Positions 1-6,251 of a DNA stretch of 7,012 bases are shown in pieces. The stretch lies in NCBI GenBank assembly GCA_013043085.1, contig JABDOU010000208.1, positions 1 to 7,012 of the forward strand. Direction: 5' to 3'. The notes beneath the pieces are model-generated. The model was not told where the DNA came from. It searched no databases and saw only the letters and a program-made list of their open reading frames with translations. Position numbers and translations under genes: made by a program. Position 1 is the stretch's first letter. Each line of letters starts with the position of its first letter. This DNA comes from Acidimicrobiia bacterium. Its GTDB lineage: Bacteria; Actinomycetota; Acidimicrobiia; Spongiisociales; SHLN01.

Positions 1-939
1 CGCTACGTCCGGGTTCTCCATCAGGAAGAGCTTGGCCTTCTCCCGACCCTGGCCGAGCTGATCGCCCTCGTAGGTGTACCAGGCACCGCTCTTGCGGACG
101 ATGTCGTTCTCGACGGCAACGTCGAGAAGGCTGCCCTCGCGTGAAATGCCTTCGCCGAACATGATGTCGAACTCGGCCAAGCGGAACGGAGGAGCCACCT
201 TGTTCTTGACGATCTTGGCCCGCACGCGGTTGCCTGTCTGGTCCGTGCCGTCTTTGATCGACTCGATCCTGCGCACGTCGATACGCGTTGATGAGTAGAA
301 CTTGAGCGCCCGACCACCGGGGGTTGTTTCCGGCGAACCCCACATCACCCCAATCTTCTCACGAAGCTGGTTGATGAAGATGGCCGTGGTCCGCGATCGG
401 TTCAGGGTCCCGGCGAGCTTGCGCAAGGCCTGGGACATGAGGCGAGCCTGCAGCCCAACGTGCGTGTCCCCCATCTCGCCCTCGATCTCCGCCCGTGGTA
501 CCAGGGCAGCGACCGAATCGATCACTACGACATCAAGAGCACCCGAGCGAATCAGCATGTCGGTGATCTCGAGAGCTTGTTCGCCGGTATCGGGCTGAGA
601 GATGAGCAACTCGTCTACGTCGACCCCGAGGTTCTTGGCATAGACAGGATCCAGTGCATGCTCGGCATCGATAAACGCGGCGATACCCCCTGTGCGTTGC
701 GCTTCGGCCACGATATGGAGTGCGAGGGTTGTCTTGCCCGAGCTCTCAGGTCCGAAGATCTCGACAATTCGACCCCGTGGGACACCGCCGACACCGAGTG
801 CCAGATCCAAAGACATTGCGCCGGTCGGGATCGCTTCGACATGACGAATGGAATCCTCACCCATTTTCATGATGGAACCATCGCCGAACTGCTTTTCGAT
901 CTGGGTGATCGCCATATCGAGTGCCTTGTCACGTTCCAT
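1..939 (-). CDS. recA: RecA recombinase, 3' end cut off by the window edge
   Basis: RecA polymerises on single-stranded DNA, drives ATP-dependent strand exchange in recombinational repair, and stimulates LexA self-cleavage. 313 codons are visible without a stop. The family is usually about 340-350 residues, so roughly the last 30-40 residues lie outside. Walker A is GPESSGKT (63-70), followed by DAEHALD (91-97, catalytic-type Glu93), the Walker B strand VVVID (137-141), the L1 loop around EIEGEMGDTHVG (151-162) and TTPGGRALKFY (205-215) of the L2 region. No intein interrupts the visible part, unlike some mycobacterial recA genes. The ATG at 939 was chosen because AGGA (953-950) stands 10 bases upstream. 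An in-frame GTG at 948 is only one base from that AGGA. The gene lies downstream of thpR in the same direction, after a 162-bp gap carrying damage-response motifs. Identity is essentially certain. Confidence 0.98.
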   Translation of the reverse strand, partial: MERDKALDMAITQIEKQFGDGSIMKMGEDSIRHVEAIPTGAMSLDLALGVGGVPRGRIVEIFGPESSGKTTLALHIVAEAQRTGGIAAFIDAEHALDPVYAKNLGVDVDELLISQPDTGEQALEITDMLIRSGALDVVVIDSVAALVPRAEIEGEMGDTHVGLQARLMSQALRKLAGTLNRSRTTAIFINQLREKIGVMWGSPETTPGGRALKFYSSTRIDVRRIESIKDGTDQTGNRVRAKIVKNKVAPPFRLAEFDIMFGEGISREGSLLDVAVENDIVRKSGAWYTYEGDQLGQGREKAKLFLMENPDVA

Positions 940-945
940 TTGGAT

Positions 946-953
946 CACGTCCT
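946..953 (-). promoter_or_regulatory. recA ribosome binding site and start choice
   Basis: On the minus strand AGGA (953-950) is followed by ten bases and then ATG (939-937). The in-frame GTG at 948-946 would add three residues (start, Ile, Gln) but leaves almost no spacing to the AGGA. The ATG start is therefore favoured. Confidence 0.55.
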
Positions 954-961
954 ATCTCTTC

Positions 962-998
962 GGTGGCTGTTCTCTTTTGCCGTGGCTGTTTTGCCGTG
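962..998. repeat. short imperfect repeat in the recA leader
   Basis: GTGGCTGTT occurs at 963-971 and 982-990, and TTTTGCCGTG occurs at 975-984 and 989-998. The copies interleave (periods 19 and 14), as if a unit of about 14-19 bases was duplicated with a 5-base insertion. On the transcribed strand this gives two copies of CACGGCAAAA, each followed by CAGCCAC. It lies 23-59 bases upstream of the recA ATG, within the expected untranslated leader. Function is unknown and may be none. Confidence 0.6.
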
Positions 999-1051
999 TG
1001 TTAGCCGGTATCCGCTGATTGATTGGCCGGCTTGATTGAATCTTGCATACA

Positions 1052-1074
1052 AAGGTAGAGGTCGTATGTGACAA
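1052..1074 (-). promoter_or_regulatory. RecA-NDp-like promoter (LexA-independent damage induction) for recA
   Basis: On the minus strand TTGTCA (1074-1069) is followed by CAT, eight bases, and TACCTT (1057-1052). The mycobacterial RecA-NDp consensus, recalled as tTGTCRgtg-N8-TAnnnT, is matched in the TTGTCR core, the exact spacing and the TAnnnT -10 element; two of the three gtg positions differ. In mycobacteria this promoter type is activated by the PafB-PafC regulator independently of LexA. The predicted start is near 1045. Assignment is by motif and position only. Confidence 0.6.
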
Positions 1075-1101
1075 ATTACACCCTTGCAATACACATGAAC
1101 C

Positions 1102-1662
1102 CTAATCGAACGTTTGTTCGCTTCCAACCATTGAGACTCCATCAATCACCGGATACCGGCGTGGATCGGGAACGCTCTCAAAGAGGTCTACGCGCGCCAC
1201 ATCCATCTTGCCCTCGAAGGGAGGCACGGCCTCAATCAAGGCGCGAACGTCAGCAGGAGGACGGACCCGGCTGAGGGTCAGATGTGGCACAAACGGTCGC
1301 TCCTCCGCAACGATGCCCGCTCTTCGCACGGTGCGTTCCACAACGTTGGCCAACGTTCTCATTTCCTGCTCACCTTGCGAAAGGCTCATCCACAAGACCG
1401 TCGCCCTCCGATGGTTTGGGAACGCTTCCAATGGCCCGAACCGAATACGGAAGGGATCGGGCCAGTCGGCTCCACTCAGGCCGAACAGAAGCCGATCGAT
1501 CGCCTCCGGCGTAAGCGGACCCACAAATCGCAGTGTCAGATGCCAGTTAGCCGGCGGACTCACGATGCCCGGCAGCTCGCTTCGGTACGGCTCCAGGTGG
1601 GCGGCGATACCGTGTCGCATGTCGTCGGTCAGGTCGACACCGAGAAAGAACCGCCGACTCAC
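1102..1662 (-). CDS. thpR: RNA 2',3'-cyclic phosphodiesterase / 2'-5' RNA ligase family (ThpR/LigT)
   Basis: This is a 186-residue two-histidine (2H) phosphoesterase. Family members open 2',3'-cyclic phosphate RNA ends and can join RNA 2'-5' in vitro; the cellular role is poorly defined. Both catalytic HxTx motifs are present as HLTL at 41-44 and 127-130, in the expected two-lobed layout, and length is normal. The start is GTG at 1662-1660, overlapping the cinA stop by four bases (GTGA). A purine-rich AAGGAGAAGG stretch inside the cinA end serves as ribosome binding site, indicating translational coupling. The stop is TAG at 1104-1102. The final codons carry a LexA-type palindrome (1107-1120). 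A cinA-ligT-recA order is known from Deinococcus, so the link to repair genes is recurrent, although a direct repair role is not shown. Confidence 0.93.
   Translation of the reverse strand: MSRRFFLGVDLTDDMRHGIAAHLEPYRSELPGIVSPPANWHLTLRFVGPLTPEAIDRLLFGLSGADWPDPFRIRFGPLEAFPNHRRATVLWMSLSQGEQEMRTLANVVERTVRRAGIVAEERPFVPHLTLSRVRPPADVRALIEAVPPFEGKMDVARVDLFESVPDPRRYPVIDGVSMVGSEQTFD
1107..1120. promoter_or_regulatory. LexA (SOS) box, overlapping the 3' end of thpR
   Basis: CGAACGTTTGTTCG is a perfect CGAAC-N4-GTTCG palindrome, matching the Gram-positive/actinobacterial LexA operator. It sits within the last codons of thpR (encoding Glu-Gln-Thr-Phe-Asp) and 168 bases upstream of the recA ATG. It is 32 bases upstream of the RecA-NDp-like motif, so LexA bound here would more naturally block a second, upstream recA promoter. 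A weak TATTGC at 1091-1086 would place its -35 region inside the box, but that promoter is speculative. Identity as a LexA site is strongly suggested by sequence and by recA being next downstream. Confidence 0.85.
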
Positions 1663-2900
1663 GCAATCCCTTCTCCTTGCAATGCAAGTCTGAGGAAATG
1701 AAGGGCAGCTGTAGTCGCATAGGTCCTCACCCGCTCTCGATCGCCCGGCATCTTCAGCGTGCGCGCTCCTACCCCTTCGGGCGTGGCGAACCCGAACACC
1801 ATCGTTCCGACGTCCTTTTCCTGCGGCGTCGGACCTGCCGAACCCGTCACGGCGATGGCGGCGTCAGCGCCGAGTTCACGACACGCTCCTTCGGCCATGG
1901 CGATGGCAGTGTCTTCGGAAACCACCCCGTCGTCGAGAATTTCGATCGGAACGCCCAGCAGTTTTGCCTTCATGGCTGTGGCGTATGCGACCACTCCGCC
2001 CAGCACCACATCTGATGCCCCCGGAACGCTGGTCAGCCGGCTGGCGATCAACCCTCCTGTTGCGGATTCCGCGGTGGCCAGCTTCCATCCACGCGATCGC
2101 GCCGCCGACAGCACCAGGTTCTCGACGGTTTCATCGTCCGTTCCGAAAATCAGGGATCCGAGCCGCTCGCGGACTGCGGCCTCAACCGGAGCAATGAGTT
2201 GCTCGGCCTCGTCGACCGTAGCCGCCTTGGCAGTGAGCCTCACCTTGATCTCGGCGCTCGAAGCGAGAAACGCCATCATGGGATTGGACGTTGACTCATA
2301 GATGTCGTTGAGCGATTCGGCGAGTAGCGATTCAGATTGGCCCCATGTTCGCAGAATTCGGATCACCAACGCCGAATCTTCGCCGGTTCGCTTGCGAAGC
2401 GACGGGATGACGTGGCCATGGAGAAGGTCATACATTTCGGCCGGAACTCCCGGCAAAGCGAATATCACCTTCCCGTCGTGTTCGATCTCAAGACCTGGAG
2501 CAGTTCCCTTGTCGTTGATGAGGAGCCTGGCGCCGTCGGGATGCTGAGCTTGTTTGAGATTGGATTCTGGCATGTCCCGTCCGCGGCTTTTCCACCAGTC
2601 TCTGAGCCGCTCCGCGTAGCTGTCGGAGAACACCATGTCGACGCCCAATGCCTCACAGATGGCTTCCCGGGTGAGGTCGTCCGGGGTGGGTCCGATGCCA
2701 CCCGTCATGACAACAGCATCGGCCCTGGTAAGAGCCTCCGAGAGGACAGCCGCCAGTCGGTCGAGATTGTCACCGACCGTCGTGTGACGATATGAGTCGA
2801 TGCCCGCCTCGGCCAGTGCTTCTCCGATGGTTGCCGCGTTGCGGTTGATGATCTGGCCGAGTAGCAACTCGGTGCCGACAGCGACTACCTCTACGTTCAT
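1659..2900 (-). CDS. cinA: CinA family protein with NMN amidohydrolase (PncC) domain
   Basis: Full-length two-domain CinA, 413 residues. The N-terminal MoaB/MogA-like domain (about 1-170) has GTELLLGQIIN (9-19), TGGIGPTPDDLTREA (66-80) and ALPGVPAEM (148-156); in characterised CinAs it has ADP-ribose pyrophosphatase-type activity. The C-terminal domain (about 255-413) is PncC-like and deamidates nicotinamide mononucleotide, recycling pyridine nucleotides. Its Ser296, Tyr306 and Lys311 have the 10- and 15-residue spacing of the proposed catalytic Ser/Tyr/Lys of this family, and TGSAGPT (352-358) follows. The usual ESCTGG motif reads ESATGG (278-283), Ala replacing Cys. The ATG at 2900 overlaps the rimO stop (ATGA), and the stop at 1661-1659 overlaps the thpR start. 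Cotranscription of cinA with recA is classical in Streptococcus; here recA follows one gene later. Confidence 0.96.
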   Translation of the reverse strand: MNVEVVAVGTELLLGQIINRNAATIGEALAEAGIDSYRHTTVGDNLDRLAAVLSEALTRADAVVMTGGIGPTPDDLTREAICEALGVDMVFSDSYAERLRDWWKSRGRDMPESNLKQAQHPDGARLLINDKGTAPGLEIEHDGKVIFALPGVPAEMYDLLHGHVIPSLRKRTGEDSALVIRILRTWGQSESLLAESLNDIYESTSNPMMAFLASSAEIKVRLTAKAATVDEAEQLIAPVEAAVRERLGSLIFGTDDETVENLVLSAARSRGWKLATAESATGGLIASRLTSVPGASDVVLGGVVAYATAMKAKLLGVPIEILDDGVVSEDTAIAMAEGACRELGADAAIAVTGSAGPTPQEKDVGTMVFGFATPEGVGARTLKMPGDRERVRTYATTAALHFLRLALQGEGIA

Positions 2901-4195
2901 TGAACGACGCCGACCAGATCAGTTCCGTATGCCCCGGTGATCTCAACTGTCACCCAGTCGCCTGGCTCGCCTCGATCCAGGGATATGAGTCCGTCAATTT
3001 CCGGAGCTTCTCGATAGCTTCGGCCGAAGGGTTGCCCGTCTTCGATGCCATCGATCACGACCTCGAGCTCCCGCCCAACTTGATCGGTATTCGCAGCCTG
3101 GGTGATCTCATCCTGGATGTTCCTGAGGTAGCGAACCCGTTCGACGATTTCGTCCTTGGGAAGCTGGCCTTCCAACTCTGCGGCCGGCGTGCCGATTTCG
3201 GGTGAATAGGGAAAGAAGCCGGCCCAGTCCAATCGAACAGCAGTGAGAAAGTCGGCCAGCTCTTCCAGCTGGCTCCCGGTCTCTCCGGGGAATCCGACGA
3301 TGAAACTCGACCTGGTGGTGGCGGTAGGACTGGCGGCTCGGATGTCATCGATCAGGGCTGCAAAGGATTCGCCGGACCCAGGACGTTTCATGGCGCGAAG
3401 GAGCGGCTGAGAGGCATGTTGAAGGCTCAGGTCGAAGTAGGGGGCGATCGAAGATGTGGTAGCCATCGCCTCGATCAAACCCGGGCGGATCTCCTTCGGA
3501 TACAGGTACAACAGCCGCAGTCGACGCAGCCCTTGGACATCGCCCACGAATTCGAGCAGTTCGGTGATTCCGCCTGGAGCCTGAATGTCGCGACCGTATG
3601 CGGCGAGATCCTGGGCAACCAGGACGATCTCACCGACTCCCGCATCGCACAACTCGGACATTTCCTGGCGGATGTTGATCGGTGAGCGCGAGCGTTGCGC
3701 ACCGCGAATGAGTGGGATGGCGCAGAAGGTGCACGGTTTGTCGCAGCCTTCTGCGACTTTCACGTACGCATAGGGTGTTCCGGGCGTGGGCCGGCTGGTC
3801 TCGAAGAGGATGTCCATCGATGAACCCCGGGGCCGCTCGACGTCGATACCGCTGAGATCGTCGAGCGTGCCGACCAGATCACCGTATCGATCGAGACCGA
3901 CCACGGCATCGACCTCGGGAAGCGATTCGACCAGTTCGGTTGCATACCGCTGAGCGAGGCATCCGATCACAACGAGCTTGGCATCGGGTCGTTTTGCTCG
4001 TTCTGCCTCGAGAATCGTGTTGATTGACTCTTCCCTCGCATCCTCGATGAACGCGCATGTATTGATCATCACGATGTCCGCCTCTTCGGCGAGTGCGTCG
4101 GTGCCGTAGCCGGAAGCGTTCATGACCGATACCAGCTTGTCGGAGTCGACCTGGTTCTTGGCGCAGCCAAGCGTTGTGAGATGAATACGGGGCAT
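2897..4195 (-). CDS. rimO: Ribosomal protein S12 methylthiotransferase RimO
   Basis: Radical-SAM enzyme of 432 residues that adds a methylthio group to a conserved aspartate of ribosomal protein S12. The N-terminal MTTase (UPF0004) domain supplies Cys11 (LGCAKNQVDSD), Cys47 (NTCAF) and Cys79 (IGCLAQRY) for one [4Fe-4S] cluster. The radical-SAM motif is Cys151-x3-Cys155-x2-Cys158, and a TRAM domain follows from about 370 to the end. LGCAKNQVDSD and the GRSYREAPEIDG stretch (391-402) fit RimO rather than MiaB. The start was set at ATG 4195-4193 because the family begins just before the LGC motif. The open frame continues upstream to 4345, but that extension has no family similarity and runs antisense over the divergent methyltransferase gene. 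The ribosome binding site is weak (AGAAG). First gene of the rimO-cinA-thpR operon. In many actinobacteria pgsA lies near rimO and cinA; here it is not between them. Confidence 0.96.
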   Translation of the reverse strand: MPRIHLTTLGCAKNQVDSDKLVSVMNASGYGTDALAEEADIVMINTCAFIEDAREESINTILEAERAKRPDAKLVVIGCLAQRYATELVESLPEVDAVVGLDRYGDLVGTLDDLSGIDVERPRGSSMDILFETSRPTPGTPYAYVKVAEGCDKPCTFCAIPLIRGAQRSRSPINIRQEMSELCDAGVGEIVLVAQDLAAYGRDIQAPGGITELLEFVGDVQGLRRLRLLYLYPKEIRPGLIEAMATTSSIAPYFDLSLQHASQPLLRAMKRPGSGESFAALIDDIRAASPTATTRSSFIVGFPGETGSQLEELADFLTAVRLDWAGFFPYSPEIGTPAAELEGQLPKDEIVERVRYLRNIQDEITQAANTDQVGRELEVVIDGIEDGQPFGRSYREAPEIDGLISLDRGEPGDWVTVEITGAYGTDLVGVVQ

Positions 4196-4261
4196 CGTGA
4201 GGCTTCTTGCAGATTGTCCGGGTGAGGTGGCGAGTTTACGGGGCGATACTATGGAATCCTC
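4196..4261. promoter_or_regulatory. divergent promoter region between rimO and the methyltransferase gene
   Basis: This 66-bp gap separates divergently transcribed starts, so both promoters probably lie here or slightly inside the opposite gene. On the plus strand TACTAT (4247-4252) fits TAnnnT and would start transcription within a few bases of the ATG at 4262, giving a leaderless or nearly leaderless message; no good -35 is visible. On the minus strand TAAACT (4238-4233) is a possible rimO -10 with a leader of about 30 bases. Both elements are weak guesses; the positional argument is stronger. Confidence 0.35.
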
Positions 4262-5074
4262 ATGCCGGACCCTCACGACGCCAGACGACTCGACGTAATC
4301 CAGGGTGCATATGGCGCCATCGCTCAACGCGGGGAGGCGTCGCAAGCCATCACTTCCGAGGATGCGAGCTCACTGTGGGGGTATTCGTCGGATGAGATGG
4401 CGTCGGTACCGGACGGATCAAATCTCGGACTCGGTTGTGGTAATCCGCTGGGCCAGGCTGTTATTCAGTCGGGCGACACCGTGCTCGACCTCGGATCCGG
4501 AGCAGGCTTCGATTGTTTTCTCGCCGCCGATCGCACGGGACCGGACGGCCACGTAATCGGCATCGACATCACGCCCGCCATGATCGCCCGAGCTCGGTCG
4601 AACGGTACCGGGTATCCGCACGTCGAGTTCCGGGAAGGCAGCATCGACGACCTTCCTGTCGAGTCCGAATCCGTCGATGTCGTCACGTCGAACTGCGTCA
4701 TCAGTCTGGTCCCCGACCGCAGGGAGGTCTATCGGGAGGCATTTCGCGTATTGAAACCCGGTGGCAACATAACGGTCTCGGACACACTCGTCACGCAACA
4801 GCTTCCCGGGCTACCTTCTCTGGTTGCGGATCCGGCGATCGCCGAGATTGCCTATCTCATCTATGCGGGTTCGTTTGACGACTACCTGGCAATGGTCGCA
4901 GAAGTCGGGTTCACAGACATCGAAGTCCAGGAGTCGAAACCGATCCCGGCGGAGCTGGCGTTCGACCCGACAGTCGAAGAGACCCTGAGAGAACAACTGG
5001 GTGTGCCAAAAGCCATCATCACGACCGCAGCCCACTCAATGATCACGTTCAGCTTCATCGCAACCAAGCCGTGA
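4262..5074 (+). CDS. ArsM-like SAM-dependent methyltransferase (arsenite methyltransferase family, atypical)
   Basis: A 270-residue class I methyltransferase most like ArsM/AS3MT, which methylates trivalent arsenic. YSSDEMASVPDGSNLGLGCGNP (41-62, in pieces) is the characteristic ArsM lead-in. SAM motif I is LDLGSGAGFDC (75-85), the acidic motif is GIDITPAM (100-107), and SNCVISLVPD (143-152) plus VLKPGG (163-168) follow. From my recall of human AS3MT, Cys59 corresponds to Cys61, Cys85 to Cys85 and Cys145 to Cys156. The third arsenic-binding cysteine (human Cys206, in ECLGGAL) is missing: the matching stretch reads LIYAGSF (199-205). An equivalent of the N-terminal Cys32 is also absent. It may therefore be a two-cysteine ArsM or a relative with another substrate. 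Start: the only in-frame ATG near the motif region, with a weak GGA upstream. No arsR, arsB or arsC is nearby. First gene of a pair with the downstream dipeptidase. Confidence 0.85.
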   Translation: MPDPHDARRLDVIQGAYGAIAQRGEASQAITSEDASSLWGYSSDEMASVPDGSNLGLGCGNPLGQAVIQSGDTVLDLGSGAGFDCFLAADRTGPDGHVIGIDITPAMIARARSNGTGYPHVEFREGSIDDLPVESESVDVVTSNCVISLVPDRREVYREAFRVLKPGGNITVSDTLVTQQLPGLPSLVADPAIAEIAYLIYAGSFDDYLAMVAEVGFTDIEVQESKPIPAELAFDPTVEETLREQLGVPKAIITTAAHSMITFSFIATKP

Positions 5075-5087
5075 AGAGGGCATCAGA

Positions 5088-6212
5088 ATGGCCCTGACAT
5101 CTCACAAGGAACGAGCCCGCCAGATTCACGACTCTCTTCCCGTAGTCGACGGTCATAACGACCTCCCATGGGCGCTCCGGTTGAAGGCGGATTCCGATCT
5201 GAGTCGATCAGATCCACGTGAGTCCCTTCCTGAGTTCCACACCGACTTTGGGCGGATGCGCGACGGTGGCGTAGGCGCTCAATTCTGGTCGGTGTTTGTT
5301 CCGGCCTGGACCGATGAGCCTTTCAAGACAACGATGGAGCAGGTTTCCCTGGTCAAAGCCATGACCGCGCTTTCACCTGACACCACCGAAATGGCGACCT
5401 CGGCTTCACATGCCGAAGCGATCATTGCCAGTGGCCGCATGGCCGGACTCATGGGAGCGGAGGGAGGTCATGCGATCGAAGACTCTCTTGACAATCTCGA
5501 AGCTCTCGCAACGGCGGGCGTTCGCTACATGACCTTGACCCACGGATCAACGATCAGCTGGGCCGATTCGGCGACTGACCAGCCGGAACACGGCGGTCTT
5601 ACGGGTTTCGGAAAACGGGTGGTCAAGGCGATGAACGAGTTCGGCATGCTCGTTGACATCTCGCATGTGTCAGCAGACACGATGCGCGACGCCATTCGCA
5701 CCAGCACCCGACCGGTGATCGCTTCTCATTCGAGTGCCTACGCGATCGCCAGCCATCCTCGCAACGTCCCCGACGACGTGCTCCACATGGTGGGAGATAC
5801 CGGTGGTGTAGTCATGGTCACCTTCGTGCCCGGGTTTCTGGTCCAGGACGGCGCCGACATGTCGATCGAGATGTTCGAAGAACAACGCCAACTTCGCGGA
5901 GATTTTGGGCCCGACGAGGAAGCGGCATATCAGGAAGCTGCCGCCGAGCTCCTGCGATCCAAGAACCTTCCCCGCGGCGATGTCGGCGCAGTCGTCGACC
6001 ACATCGAACACATCGCCGATCTCATCGGCGTCGAGCATGTGGGCATAGGAAGCGATTTCGACGGCGTGCCGTCCCTTCCGGTCGGACTGGAAGATGCCTC
6101 TACCTATCCACACATCACAGAAGAAATGCTCCGCCGCGGGTGGAACGAATCAGACATACGGATGGTCCTCGGACAAAACGCCCTCCGGGTACTGGCAGCT
6201 TCCGACGTTTAG
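5088..6212 (+). CDS. Membrane dipeptidase family (peptidase M19) protein
   Basis: A 374-residue binuclear-zinc dipeptidase of the renal dipeptidase family. Metal ligands are visible in order: His23 and Asp25 (DGHNDLP, 21-27), bridging Glu125 (GAEGGHAIEDS), His193 (DISHVS) and His214 (ASHSS). His152 (LTHGSTISWAD) matches the substrate-binding His of the human enzyme, and Asp323 (GIGSDFDG) the catalytic acid. Length is typical. There is no signal peptide or lipobox, so it is probably cytoplasmic despite the family name. Family members cleave L-L and L-D dipeptides, including Cys-Gly, and related enzymes act on N-acyl-D-amino acids, so the substrate is not predictable. The ATG is preceded by GAGGG seven bases upstream and lies 13 bases after the methyltransferase stop, indicating one transcript. 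Confidence 0.93.
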   Translation: MALTSHKERARQIHDSLPVVDGHNDLPWALRLKADSDLSRSDPRESLPEFHTDFGRMRDGGVGAQFWSVFVPAWTDEPFKTTMEQVSLVKAMTALSPDTTEMATSASHAEAIIASGRMAGLMGAEGGHAIEDSLDNLEALATAGVRYMTLTHGSTISWADSATDQPEHGGLTGFGKRVVKAMNEFGMLVDISHVSADTMRDAIRTSTRPVIASHSSAYAIASHPRNVPDDVLHMVGDTGGVVMVTFVPGFLVQDGADMSIEMFEEQRQLRGDFGPDEEAAYQEAAAELLRSKNLPRGDVGAVVDHIEHIADLIGVEHVGIGSDFDGVPSLPVGLEDASTYPHITEEMLRRGWNESDIRMVLGQNALRVLAASDV

Positions 6213-6251
6213 ACACCGAGCGCTGCCGTGGCCGGCCGACGACCTGATGCG
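6213..6251. other. gap between convergent genes
   Basis: This 39-bp interval lies between the stop codons of the dipeptidase gene and the MFS gene. It contains the palindrome GGCCGGCC (6230-6237) but no T-run on either strand, so no intrinsic terminator can be claimed. Confidence 0.5.

Larger units (their letters stand above)
940..1101 (-). promoter_or_regulatory. recA leader and promoter region
   Basis: This 162-bp gap between the thpR stop and the recA ATG is AT-richer than the flanking genes and holds no convincing small gene. It contains a RecA-NDp-like promoter (1052-1074) and a short interrupted repeat near the recA start (962-998). A LexA-type box lies just upstream inside thpR. If transcription starts about 7 bases after the TACCTT element, the recA leader would be about 105 bases. 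I see no intrinsic terminator after thpR, so read-through from the rimO-cinA-thpR operon is possible. The regulatory role is inferred from motifs and position. Confidence 0.75.

Noticed and set aside
946..948. GTG start for RecA three codons upstream of the chosen ATG
   Set aside because: It is only one base from the AGGA ribosome binding sequence, whereas the ATG is ten bases away.
1003..1032. Inverted repeat AGCCGG/CCGGCT as a terminator or riboregulator
   Set aside because: The stem is only six pairs with an 18-base loop and no T-run; this is likely by chance in GC-rich DNA.
460..1035. 191-codon plus-strand open frame over recA
   Set aside because: It is antisense to recA, has no recognisable domain, and its composition is explained as the shadow of recA codons.
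4251..4253. ATG at 4251 as the methyltransferase start
   Set aside because: It is out of frame with the ArsM-like reading frame, which begins at 4262.
4196..4345. N-terminal extension of RimO by 50 residues to an upstream start at 4345
   Set aside because: The extension has no RimO similarity, would run antisense through the 5' end of the methyltransferase gene, and family members begin at the MPRIHLTTLGC position.
5670..6113. 147-codon minus-strand open frame in the dipeptidase gene
   Set aside because: It lies antisense within a clearly conserved M19 coding region and shows no family features.
6230..6237. GGCCGGCC palindrome as a bidirectional terminator between convergent genes
   Set aside because: Too short to form a stem with a loop and lacking T-tracts on either side.
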